From NCBI RefSeq assembly GCF_002934365.1, contig NZ_PTIY01000007.1:146725-210724 (forward strand): a stretch of 64,000 bases of DNA, written 5' to 3'. The notes under the pieces were generated by a model. The model was not told the origin of the DNA and did no database searches. It saw nothing but the letters and a program-made list of their open reading frames with translations. Origin of the DNA: Methylobacter tundripaludum. GTDB taxonomy: Bacteria > Pseudomonadota > Gammaproteobacteria > Methylococcales > Methylomonadaceae. The position numbers and the translations under genes are program-made. The number at the start of each line of letters is the position of its first letter. Position 1 is the first letter of the stretch. Positions 8,445 through 16,326 of the stretch are shown here, in pieces.

Positions 8445-9473
8445 TTGAAAAAATATCACAAGATTCTAGTCGTCGGCCCCTCCTGGGTCGGCGACATGGT
8501 GATGGCGCAAAGCCTGTTTATCGCGCTGAAAAATGCCCGCCCGGACTGCCGGATCGACGTGCTGGCTCCGTCATGGACATTATCCCTGCTGGAAAGAATG
8601 CCCGAAGTGACCCAAGCCATTGCGATGCCGCTGCCGCGCGGTAAGTTCGGCCTGATCGAACGCATCAAACTGGGTAAAAGCCTGCGCCCGGAAGGCTACG
8701 ATCAGGCCATCCTGCTGCCGAATTCCTGGAAATCCGCAATACCAACGTTTTTTGCCGATATACCCGTTCGTACAGGTTACATCGGCGAATACCGCTGGGG
8801 CTTGCTGAACGATGCCAGAAAGCTCGATAAAAAACGGCTGACCATGACCGTGCAGCGGTTTGTCGCCTTGGGTTTGCCCAAAGATGCGAAGTTGCCGCCG
8901 GTATGCCCGACGCCTGCGCTAACGATCAGCAAAGACCGGCAACAAGCCGTCATCGATAAATTCAAGCTGATTTCCTCTCCAAGAATACTGGCCTTATGCC
9001 CCGGCGCCGAATACGGCCCGGCCAAGCGCTGGCCGACCGAGTATTACGCCGAAGTCGCCCGGCATAAAATCGACCAAGGCTGGCAGGTCTGGCTGTTCGG
9101 CTCCGAAAAGGACAAAGCCGACGCCGCGCAAATCAATAAAGCAGCTTCCGGCCTTTGTACCGACTTTACCGGCAGGACATCCCTGGCCGAGGCGGTTGAT
9201 TTGATGTCGCTGGTTAATAATGTGGTGACCAACGATTCAGGCTTGATGCATGTCGCCGCCGCGCTGGATAAAAAAATCATCGCCATTTACGGCTCATCGG
9301 ATCCGGGATTTACGCCGCCGCTGAACGATAAGGCCCAGGTTATCTCATTGAATCTCGATTGCGCACCCTGTTTCAAGCGCGAATGTCCGCTGGGCCACAC
9401 CCATTGCCTGACCGGCATCACACCGGACCGGGTGCTTCAATTGATAGCGCTTACCGAAGCAGAGCCTACATGA
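8445..9473 (+). CDS. waaF: ADP-heptose:LPS heptosyltransferase II
   Basis: GT9 enzyme that adds the second L-glycero-D-manno-heptose to the LPS inner core on the cytoplasmic face. The 342-residue protein starts at a TTG, giving MKKYHKILVVGPSWVGDMVM, which aligns with the WaaF N-terminus (ILVVGPSWVGDMVMAQSL); no in-frame ATG is compatible. Further signs are the donor-site block TNDSGLMHVAAAL and a Cys-rich tail (CAPCFKRECPLGHTHC) typical of WaaF. The stop overlaps the waaC start by ATGA, so the two are translationally coupled. Confidence 0.95.
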   Translation: MKKYHKILVVGPSWVGDMVMAQSLFIALKNARPDCRIDVLAPSWTLSLLERMPEVTQAIAMPLPRGKFGLIERIKLGKSLRPEGYDQAILLPNSWKSAIPTFFADIPVRTGYIGEYRWGLLNDARKLDKKRLTMTVQRFVALGLPKDAKLPPVCPTPALTISKDRQQAVIDKFKLISSPRILALCPGAEYGPAKRWPTEYYAEVARHKIDQGWQVWLFGSEKDKADAAQINKAASGLCTDFTGRTSLAEAVDLMSLVNNVVTNDSGLMHVAAALDKKIIAIYGSSDPGFTPPLNDKAQVISLNLDCAPCFKRECPLGHTHCLTGITPDRVLQLIALTEAEPT

Positions 9474-10513
9474 AAATAGCGATCGTAAAACTCTCGGCCC
9501 TGGGCGACATCGTCCATGCGATGGTCGCTCTTCAGTTTATCAAGGCGCACTCCCCGGAAATTCAGATCGACTGGATCGTTGAAGAGCGCTTCGCCGAGGT
9601 TTTAAAAAACAATCCCGACATCGATAACATCCTGACGGTTAACCTGAAAGCCTTAAAAAACGATAAGACCGGTTTTGTTCGGCAGCTCAAAAAAATCCGC
9701 GGCTACGCAAAAAATAATTATGACTTGGTTATTGATGCCCAAGGGCTGATTAAATCGGCGGTCACCGCCAAACTGGTAGCGGCAGGGGGGCTGGGTATGC
9801 CAAAAGCGCGGCACGGAAAGCGCATCGCCGGATTCGATGCCGATTCAATCAGGGAAAAAGCCGCATCATGGTTTTACGATATTAAAGTGGCGTGCGCTTT
9901 TCATGCCAATACCATCGACAGAAATGCATTGGTCCTGTCCGGCCCTTTAGGGTTCGACATCACCAAAGAGCAAATTCTCAACAAAAAGCCGTTTTTGTTC
10001 TTCAAAAACGAAGATCCGCAAATTTATGACTACCTGTCAAAAGACCGGAACAATATCGTGCTGGTGATCGGCTCAACCTGGGACAGCCGCAACTATCCGG
10101 CGGAAAAATTCGTAAAAATAGCAGAGGCCTTGCAGCAAAACTGCCTGGTCATCTGGGGCAGCGATCAGGAAAAAGCCCGAGCGGAGTGGATGGCGGCGCA
10201 ATCCGGCCTGATCAAAGTCATGCCCAAGCTGGATTTGAACAGCCTGAAAGCGCTGATTGCCAACGCCGATTTGCTGATCGGCAACGATACCGGGCCAACG
10301 CACATGGCCTGGGGATTAAATAGGCCGTCAATCACCCTCTTCGGCCCGACGCCGGTCAGCCGGGTTTACCAAACCGACATCAACAAAGTGGTCAAGTCCG
10401 CGTCAACCGTCAATCCGTATAAACTCAACAAGCAGGATTATTCGATTAAGGATATTGATGAACAGGAGATAATCGAGCCGGCAAAATGCTTGTTGCCGGC
10501 TCGATCAGAGTGA
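9470..10513 (+). CDS. waaC: ADP-heptose:LPS heptosyltransferase I
   Basis: GT9 enzyme that adds the first heptose to Kdo2-lipid A. I set the start at 9470 (347 residues) because the product then begins MKIAIVKLSALGDIVHAM, the standard WaaC N-terminus with its GDI-H acceptor motif; an open frame to 9359 would read through waaF. The block LLIGNDTGPTHMAWGL is the ADP-heptose site. The start overlaps the waaF stop by 4 bp. The sugar donor is made by hldE and hldD at the far end of the window, so heptose synthesis and transfer are split between two loci. Confidence 0.95.
   Translation: MKIAIVKLSALGDIVHAMVALQFIKAHSPEIQIDWIVEERFAEVLKNNPDIDNILTVNLKALKNDKTGFVRQLKKIRGYAKNNYDLVIDAQGLIKSAVTAKLVAAGGLGMPKARHGKRIAGFDADSIREKAASWFYDIKVACAFHANTIDRNALVLSGPLGFDITKEQILNKKPFLFFKNEDPQIYDYLSKDRNNIVLVIGSTWDSRNYPAEKFVKIAEALQQNCLVIWGSDQEKARAEWMAAQSGLIKVMPKLDLNSLKALIANADLLIGNDTGPTHMAWGLNRPSITLFGPTPVSRVYQTDINKVVKSASTVNPYKLNKQDYSIKDIDEQEIIEPAKCLLPARSE
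10472..10505. terminator. Hairpin at the waaC-rpiA convergence
   Basis: Perfect 13-bp arms ATCGAGCCGGCAA and TTGCCGGCTCGAT enclose an 8-nt loop. The hairpin lies in the last codons of waaC, between two convergent genes, and could end rpiA transcription or stabilise both ends. There is no good T-tract on either strand, so a classical intrinsic terminator is not certain. Confidence 0.5.
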
Positions 10514-10533
10514 ATCAACGCTATAGAAGTTTG

Positions 10534-11187
10534 TTATCGCGTGATGACTTCATCGCCCTTGCCCACTAACACCACATCCGCAGGACGCATCGCAAAAATG
10601 CCGACTGTCACTACGCCGGTAATGTTGTTGATGATTTGTTCCAGCTTGATCGGATCGATAATGTCCAGGTTATGTACATCGAGAATCACGTTGTGGTTGT
10701 CGGTGATAACGTTTTCCCGCCACACCGGTTGGCCGCCCAATTTAACCAGCTCCCGTGCAACATAGCTTCTGGCCATCGGGATGACTTCAACTGGCAGCGG
10801 AAATTTACCCAGCACATCGACGCATTTGGTTTCATCGACAATACAAACAAACTGCTTGCTGGCTGCGCCAATGATTTTTTCGCGGGTTAATGCGCCGCCG
10901 CCGCCTTTAATCATATGTTTATGCGGCGTCACCTCGTCAGCGCCATCGACATAAACATCCAGCGTGCCGACTGAGTTCAGGTCCAGCACAGGAATGCCGA
11001 CTTTTTTCAAATGTGCGGTGCTCATTTCGGAACTGGAGACAGCGCCTTCGATCTGGCCTTTAAAATCGGCCAAATAATCGATGAAATGTTTCACCGTAGA
11101 ACCGGTGCCTACGCCGATAATGGAAACATCTTTAATATAGTGTAAAGCGGCTTGAGCTACTTTTTGTTTTAATTCGTCTTGAGTCAT
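10534..11187 (-). CDS. rpiA: Ribose-5-phosphate isomerase A
   Basis: Interconverts ribose 5-phosphate and ribulose 5-phosphate in the pentose phosphate pathway. If the host is a methanotroph it may also serve the ribulose monophosphate cycle. The 217-residue length is normal. Motifs are GTGST (27-31), the catalytic DGADE (81-85) and [11 protein letters not shown] (94-104), all intact. It is convergent with waaC and divergent from recC. Confidence 0.97.
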   Translation of the reverse strand: MTQDELKQKVAQAALHYIKDVSIIGVGTGSTVKHFIDYLADFKGQIEGAVSSSEMSTAHLKKVGIPVLDLNSVGTLDVYVDGADEVTPHKHMIKGGGGALTREKIIGAASKQFVCIVDETKCVDVLGKFPLPVEVIPMARSYVARELVKLGGQPVWRENVITDNHNVILDVHNLDIIDPIKLEQIINNITGVVTVGIFAMRPADVVLVGKGDEVITR

Positions 11188-11297
11188 GAGGCTTCCTGAT
11201 TTTAGTTAAGGGACTGTAAATGGTGTGTGATAATACAGCAGATGCAAAGATTCCTCAGCTGATTTTTAAAAAATGCCCACGATAAACTCAAGCGCCC

Positions 11298-14200
11298 ATG
11301 TTCATCCTGCACAGCTCCAATAAAACCGAAAACCTGGTCGCCCACCTGTGCGCAGTCATCGAAAACTCGCCGTTGGCCTCGCCTTTTGCGAAGGAGGTCT
11401 TCTTGATCCAAAGCCAGGGCATGGAGCGCTGGTTGTCGCAGCAGCTGGCCGGCCGATTCAAGGTATGGGGCAATTACGAGTTTTTATTTCCGGGCAAGTT
11501 TTTCAGCTCGCTGGCGCAGAACATCGACAGCCGCTTGAGCGATGCGGCTTTCGAGCGTAACTTGATGCTATGGCGGATCGAGGCCTTGCTCAGGCGACTG
11601 CCAGGGATGGCGACCGAGACTGCTCCCGGCAGTCCTCGGCATTTCCTCCCTCCCTGGAGGTCAGAAGTGTCGCAATCGGTAGGGAACCGATGCGACCGAC
11701 TGGACGGCGAGGTATTTTTGCCGTTAACGCAATACCTGTCCGGCGAGAATGTCGCGTTAAAGCGCTACCAGTTAGCCCAGCAGCTGGCGCAGATTTTCGA
11801 CCAGTACCAGATGATGCGGCCGGATATGTTGGAGGCGTGGCAAAAAGGCCAGTTGCTGTACCAGACAACAACCGAACGCTGGCAGCAGGCGTTGTGGCTG
11901 CAAATAACCGAACAGACCGGCAACAAGCACCGGGGCTCGTTGTGGCTGGACGTGATCGCCAAATTGAATGCCGCGGAGGAAGGCGCATTCAGCGGGCAAC
12001 TGCCGGAGCGGATTTCGGTGTTCGGGCTTAACACGATGCCGCCGTTATTCTTGAGCTATTTGCAAGGCTTGTCCAAACATTGCCAGCTGCATCTTTTCCT
12101 GCTCAATCCGGCGCAGGATTTTTGGGCCGATCTGGCAACGAAGAGACAGCGGGCAATCGACGAAAATTTTACCGGCCATCCGTTGCTGTCAACCTTAGGC
12201 CAGCAGGGACGCGAGTTTCAGGAAATGTTGCTGGATCAGGCGCAGTTCGATTTCGAACCGGAAAGTTTCGAACTGGGCGAGGCGCGCACTCATCTGCAAC
12301 GGCTGCAAAACGGCATCTTGAATAACCGGCTGGACGGACAGGTACTGCAACAAGACGACTCAATCAGCATCCATGCCTGCCATTCCCGGATGCGCGAAGT
12401 GGAAGTGCTGAAAAACCAGTTGCTGCAAACGCTGGAAAACGACCCGTCGCTGGAACTGCGCGACATCGTGGTCATGGCGCCGGACATCCAGGTGTACGAG
12501 CCGTTTATTTCCGCCGTGTTCGATGACGTTCAACATGCGGTCGCCGATCGCAGCTTGCGCCTGAGCAACAACGCGCTGGACGCCTTCATCCGCTTTTTGG
12601 ACTTGAGCCAAAGCCGTTTCGGCTGGCAATCGGTGCTGGATTTGCTGGAACAGCCGGTGGTGTATCCGGGTTTCGGTTTGTCCGAGGTCGACCTGGAACT
12701 GATCAAACACTGGGTGCAGGATACCCATGTCCGCTGGGGCAAGTCCGCGCAACACAAGCAGGAACTGGGCCTGCCGGAACTGAGCGAAAATACCTGGCAG
12801 GCAATGCTGGACAGGCTGCTGATGGGCTATGCGGTCGGCAGCGATCAGGATTTTATTGCAGAGGTGCTGCCCTACAGGGATATTGAAGGTTCCTCGGCGC
12901 TGGCTTTGGGCGGCTTGTGCGATTTTATGCAGCTGCTGTTTAAAGCCAGCAAGGAACTGAAACAGGCGAAACCGCTGAAAAGCTGGAGCGCGCAGCTTTA
13001 TTATTACGCCGACCAGTTATTGGCGGCTGCGGAACCGGTCGAGCGCCGACAGCTTAACGAACTGCTGGCGGAATTGTCCGCCGAACTGGCCGCAGTCCAT
13101 AATGATGACGTCGAGCTGCAAGTGATTATCAGCTGGCTGGAAGGCATGGTTGCCGAGCGCAAATCGTCCAACGGCTTTTTGCGCGGACAGCTGACCTTTT
13201 GTTCGATGTTGCCGATGCGCTCGATCCCGTTCAAGGTGATTGCGTTGTTGGGCATGAATGACGGCGAGTTCCCAAAAATCGACCGTCATCCGACCTTCGA
13301 CTTACTGGCGCACAATTTTCGCAAAGGCGACCGCTCGCACCGCAGCGATGACCGCTACCAGTTTCTGGAAATCCTGTTGTCGGCCAGACAGCGGCTGATC
13401 ATGACCTATATCGGCCAGTCGATCAGCCACAACGATGCCATTCCGCCATCGGTGGTGATCAGCGAATTGCTGGAGGTTTTGCAGTGTGGCGGCCTGATTA
13501 CCCGGCATCCGTTGCAACCGTTTAGTCGGCGCTATTTTGACGGTGCGGCGGATTTATTCAGCTTTTCCGAGACCGATTGCGAAACCGCCAGAGCATTGTC
13601 CGGCAGGGGCGACCGACCGTCCGCCCTTGTCGATTTATGGTGGCAAGGAGCAATCCTCGAAGACGCTGCGGAAACCGAAGTGATCGAGCTCAGCGAATTG
13701 TTCAGTTTCTTCCGCCATCCACAACGTTACTTCGTGCAGAGGCAAATGGATTTACGCTTTAGCGGCATGGAAGCCGATGCCGAAGAGCGCGAGCCGTTTA
13801 GCGTCGACAAGCTGGAGGGTTACGCGATTTATCATGAATGGATACACGAGGCGCTAAACGGCAAGCAGCCCACGGTAAAAAAACTGCAAGCCCAAGGCCG
13901 GTGGCTGGCGGGCGTACCGGGCGAACTGGAGTTCGACCGCCAACAGCAGGCGATTAATGAATTTGTCCAACGAATAAAGGAAAAAGACTTAGGCGCGTCT
14001 TTAGACGATTTGCCGGTAGATATAATTGTCGGGCAATACCGTCTGGCCGGCAAACTCGGCAACCTTTATCAGCACGGCAGCCTCATTTATCGTTACGCCG
14101 CCCTTAAGGGCAAGGATTTTGTCTGCGCACTGTTGCATCATCTGATAATTAACGAAGTCCAGCGGCAATCGTCGGCAATTGCTCCTTGCATTGCTCTCGG

Positions 14201-14627
14201 CAATCGCTCCTTGCATTGCTCTACCTCCCCCATCCGTGGGGTCGTACCTCCTGCATCCATGCAGTCGACGTTTTTGCTCAGCACCGATGAAGACTTAAGC
14301 TTGTTGCCCGAACATTGCCAAGCGGAGCAGCTGAGCGCATGGATAGAAATATACCGGCAGGGCCGAAAACAGCCCGATGCATTTTTTGTCGAACCGGCGT
14401 TGGCGTACATCAAACAGGCCCACAAACTGCAAATCGGCAGCCGGGCCTCAAAGTCGGCGCTGGATGCGGCAATCGAGCAATTGTCCAGGGCCGTGGAACA
14501 GCCTTACGAGCCGGAACTCAGGCGGCTTTACGGCAATGTGGCGGACTTGGGGCAGGTGCTGGGCGAGCCGTTTGAGCTGCAATGCCAAAGCCTGTTGCAG
14601 CCGGTTTGGGATGTATTGCATCAATAA
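11298..14627 (+). CDS. recC: Exodeoxyribonuclease V gamma subunit
   Basis: Chi-recognition and scaffold subunit of RecBCD, used for double-strand break repair. The 1109-residue protein starts FILHSSNKTENL and contains the family blocks LIQSQGMERWLSQQLA, VFGLNTMPPLFLSYL, RLSNNALDAFIRFLDL and LLGMNDGEFPK. Two stretches look foreign. Residues about 99-136 (including SEVSQSV, NRCDR) come from a repeat shared with the pgi end. Residues about 955-993 (including CIALGNRSLHC) derive from the CACGAAG-type repeat. Both keep the frame. Neither recB nor recD follows; 354 bp of non-coding DNA does. Function is probably kept, since the rest of the frame is intact. Confidence 0.93.
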   Translation: MFILHSSNKTENLVAHLCAVIENSPLASPFAKEVFLIQSQGMERWLSQQLAGRFKVWGNYEFLFPGKFFSSLAQNIDSRLSDAAFERNLMLWRIEALLRRLPGMATETAPGSPRHFLPPWRSEVSQSVGNRCDRLDGEVFLPLTQYLSGENVALKRYQLAQQLAQIFDQYQMMRPDMLEAWQKGQLLYQTTTERWQQALWLQITEQTGNKHRGSLWLDVIAKLNAAEEGAFSGQLPERISVFGLNTMPPLFLSYLQGLSKHCQLHLFLLNPAQDFWADLATKRQRAIDENFTGHPLLSTLGQQGREFQEMLLDQAQFDFEPESFELGEARTHLQRLQNGILNNRLDGQVLQQDDSISIHACHSRMREVEVLKNQLLQTLENDPSLELRDIVVMAPDIQVYEPFISAVFDDVQHAVADRSLRLSNNALDAFIRFLDLSQSRFGWQSVLDLLEQPVVYPGFGLSEVDLELIKHWVQDTHVRWGKSAQHKQELGLPELSENTWQAMLDRLLMGYAVGSDQDFIAEVLPYRDIEGSSALALGGLCDFMQLLFKASKELKQAKPLKSWSAQLYYYADQLLAAAEPVERRQLNELLAELSAELAAVHNDDVELQVIISWLEGMVAERKSSNGFLRGQLTFCSMLPMRSIPFKVIALLGMNDGEFPKIDRHPTFDLLAHNFRKGDRSHRSDDRYQFLEILLSARQRLIMTYIGQSISHNDAIPPSVVISELLEVLQCGGLITRHPLQPFSRRYFDGAADLFSFSETDCETARALSGRGDRPSALVDLWWQGAILEDAAETEVIELSELFSFFRHPQRYFVQRQMDLRFSGMEADAEEREPFSVDKLEGYAIYHEWIHEALNGKQPTVKKLQAQGRWLAGVPGELEFDRQQQAINEFVQRIKEKDLGASLDDLPVDIIVGQYRLAGKLGNLYQHGSLIYRYAALKGKDFVCALLHHLIINEVQRQSSAIAPCIALGNRSLHCSTSPIRGVVPPASMQSTFLLSTDEDLSLLPEHCQAEQLSAWIEIYRQGRKQPDAFFVEPALAYIKQAHKLQIGSRASKSALDAAIEQLSRAVEQPYEPELRRLYGNVADLGQVLGEPFELQCQSLLQPVWDVLHQ
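11594..11698 (+). repeat. In-frame repeat inside recC, shared with the pgi/mltF junction
   Basis: The blocks GCGACTGCCAGGGA and GTGTCGCAATCGGTA, then GGAACCGA and GCGACCG, match the region 49293-49346 on the opposite strand. The recC copy has about 50 extra bases in the middle. Orientation and reading frame relative to the gene are the same in both places, so both genes encode a peptide of the form RLPG...EVSQSV-x-NR-x-DR. Confidence 0.8.
14178..14271 (+). repeat. In-frame CACGAAG-family fragment inside recC
   Basis: The stretch with GCTCCTTGCATTGCTCTACC and CTGCATCCATGCAGTCG resembles the inner part of the intergenic repeats at 36.4 and 37.3 kb (CCTGCGTTGCTCTACCTCCTG, ATGCAGTCGTTCGTGG split here by position). 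It adds roughly 30 residues to the RecC C-terminal region without a stop. Confidence 0.65.
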
Positions 14628-14705
14628 CAATGGGTTGTTGATCGCTCCCACGCTCCGGCGCTCATCTGTATACAAGTCCTGCCGACCCAAAGAAGATATA
14701 GTTCT

Positions 14706-14781
14706 GTCGGGCATGCTGTTTATGCCCGACATATACGCGCTTCAAATGTCGGGCGACGAAAAGCTGTTGCAACTACCCGAC
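14706..14781 (+). repeat. GTCGGGCATGC direct repeat, left copy
   Basis: About 75 bp starting GTCGGGCATGCTGTTTATGC and ending ACCCGAC is repeated at 15318-15387 with few differences. It contains inverted GTCGGGCAT/TGCCCGAC arms. The two copies bracket the small gene at 14982. The rest of the 354-bp gap after recC holds no gene I can support. Confidence 0.85.
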
Positions 14782-14906
14782 TCGCTTGATTGGTACGGTG
14801 CTTTGCCAAGGCAGAGCTCGATCATAGTTCTGGGCTTAGAATTTCCGCCCGATTCGCATTGCAACTTTAAAGCTTAGTGCCGTTACCGCATGACATAGCA
14901 GCAGAG

Positions 14907-14927
14907 GCCGGACACACCGGCTTTTTT
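14907..14927 (+). terminator. Intrinsic terminator downstream of recC
   Basis: Stem GCCGG/CCGGC with loop ACACA, followed directly by six T. It lies about 280 bp after the recC stop and just before the next gene, so it insulates the small coiled-coil gene from recC. Confidence 0.75.
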
Positions 14928-14981
14928 GTGCATGATGACCTTTGCCTATACAATGCATTCTAAATCAATGCAGGTGAAACG

Positions 14982-15311
14982 ATGAATACATTAACTTTCG
15001 ATACGCATGAGTTTGTTAAAAAGCTTAAGGATGTAGGTTTTAGCGAAGAACAGGCGGAAGTAATAACCAACTTACAAAAAACAACATCCAGCAATACCTT
15101 GGAGCAGGCACGGCATGATTATGATTTAGATAATTTAGCCACCAAGCGCGACTTAAGGGAACTGGAGTTAAAGATTGAGCTGGTACGTTCCGAGCTAAAG
15201 CGTGATATTGCCGAAACTAAAGCGGAGTTAATCCGTTGGGTGGTGGGCGTTGGTGTGCTGCAAACAGTATTGATAACTGCGCTGGTACTTAAATTGGCGG
15301 GTACGCATTAA
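14982..15311 (+). CDS. DUF1640/CCDC90-like coiled-coil membrane protein
   Basis: Protein of 109 residues resembling the DUF1640/CCDC90 family (bacterial relatives of a mitochondrial coiled-coil protein). The N-terminus (FDTHEFVKKLKDVGFSEEQA) is the usual pattern, residues 45-78 form a heptad-rich coiled coil (LATKRDLRELELKIELVRSE), and a single C-terminal membrane helix (about 86-105) ends LKLAGTH. Bacterial members have no firm function and often occur in many copies near repeats or mobile DNA. Here it is flanked by direct repeats and has its own RBS. Confidence 0.8.
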   Translation: MNTLTFDTHEFVKKLKDVGFSEEQAEVITNLQKTTSSNTLEQARHDYDLDNLATKRDLRELELKIELVRSELKRDIAETKAELIRWVVGVGVLQTVLITALVLKLAGTH

Positions 15312-15317
15312 AGTCCC

Positions 15318-15387
15318 GTCGGGCATGCCGTTTATGCCCGACATATACGCGCTTCAAATGTCGGGCAACGAAAAGCAGTTACCCGAC
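15318..15387 (+). repeat. GTCGGGCATGC direct repeat, right copy
   Basis: Second copy of the repeat at 14706-14781, in the same orientation, 6 bp after the stop of the coiled-coil gene. Together the pair make a repeat-gene-repeat cassette of about 680 bp. A CACGAAG-family remnant (AACTTCGTGTCTTCTCGG) follows near 15413. Confidence 0.85.
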
Positions 15388-15516
15388 CTACCCGGTAATA
15401 TCTGAGGTAAAAACTTCGTGTCTTCTCGGTGGTAAATAATTGTTTACAATCGTTTTCCGTACAGCGTTTATTTTCGTGCGGAGAAACATCGCATTGTTGT
15501 CTTGGCGGGATAGAAC

Positions 15517-15634
15517 CTAGGGAAGCGCTGAACAAAATGCTTCCGTTCATGATTCGACAGGCTCACCACGAACGGAATCAATACGTTACCGTTCGTCCTG
15601 AGCCTGTCGAAGGACTAAATCAGCGCTTCCCTAG
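15517..15634. repeat. Complete 118-bp CTAG-bounded palindromic element
   Basis: The element has perfect 15-bp terminal inverted repeats, CTAGGGAAGCGCTGA and TCAGCGCTTCCCTAG. Inside are two oppositely oriented TTCGACAGGCTC cores. A second near-complete copy lies at 56024-56142 in the other orientation. It has the form of a small non-autonomous mobile element (MITE) and fills the gap before the RcnB-like gene. Confidence 0.85.
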
Positions 15635-15664
15635 CCCTGTGTTCGGCTTTAAATATGACGACTG

Positions 15665-16183
15665 TTAGCGCCAGCCCAGTCCTTGAAGGGCGTCTACAAC
15701 CAATCCCGTTCCTAGCCTGATTAGCAGGACGTCGTCCGCCACTCGCACGTAACGGTGTCCGGGCAGCGGCGCTCCCAGCTGATTAAGTACTGCCGACGGC
15801 AGATCGTAGTAAGTCACGTTGCGGGGCAGCGGTTGGCCTATATTCCACTGTCTTGCCAGTCCGGGCGGAACGCAGCCGTTCTGTTTCTTGGCGAGGCCCG
15901 GCGGACAGCGGCCGGTACGGAACTGCTCGACATAGTAGTCATGGATGACGGCTCGGTGCCGGTCGTCGAAATAGCGCTGTTCTCTATGGTCTTGTTCGCC
16001 TTTTTGCTGAAATGGCCGATCATCGCGCTCCCTGTCATGACTTTGTTTTTCCCGCCGTTCATGTTTCTCGGCTTTTTCGTGGCCTTTCCCGGCATGCTTG
16101 TCGGCTAGAACCGGGGCGGTCGCCAGCATTCCGGCGATTGCAAGGGCTAAGGCGTAACTTGTTTTCAAATAATTGTGCGGCAT
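15665..16183 (-). CDS. RcnB-like periplasmic protein
   Basis: Exported protein of 172 residues with a Sec signal peptide (MPHNYLKTSYALALAIAGML, cleavage after VLADK). A highly charged His/Lys/Glu/Arg/Asp-rich segment follows (about 29-70), then the domain with FRTGRCPPGLAKKQNGCVPPG and a C-terminal PGHRYVRVADDVLLI. This layout matches RcnB-family proteins, linked to nickel/cobalt homeostasis in E. coli; most homologues have no proven role. The charged stretch could bind metal. It is transcribed towards the intergenic repeats and lies beside, in the same direction as, the RND metal-efflux genes, which supports a role in metal handling. Confidence 0.75.
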   Translation of the reverse strand: MPHNYLKTSYALALAIAGMLATAPVLADKHAGKGHEKAEKHERREKQSHDRERDDRPFQQKGEQDHREQRYFDDRHRAVIHDYYVEQFRTGRCPPGLAKKQNGCVPPGLARQWNIGQPLPRNVTYYDLPSAVLNQLGAPLPGHRYVRVADDVLLIRLGTGLVVDALQGLGWR

Positions 16184-16326
16184 GTTCTACTCCCGGTAAA
16201 AAGTTCACATTCATTCTCCGCTGTGTTTACGCACAATGCACATAAAATTTTTTAAAGTCCGCCACGACATTACGGTTTTGTGATGCCGTAGGGAAAAGGG
16301 GGGTCACGTCTGATGAATCAAAGAGA

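Noticed and set aside
14377..14877. Open frame across the recC end
   Set aside because: Out of frame with recC and continues into the GTCGGGCATGC repeat.
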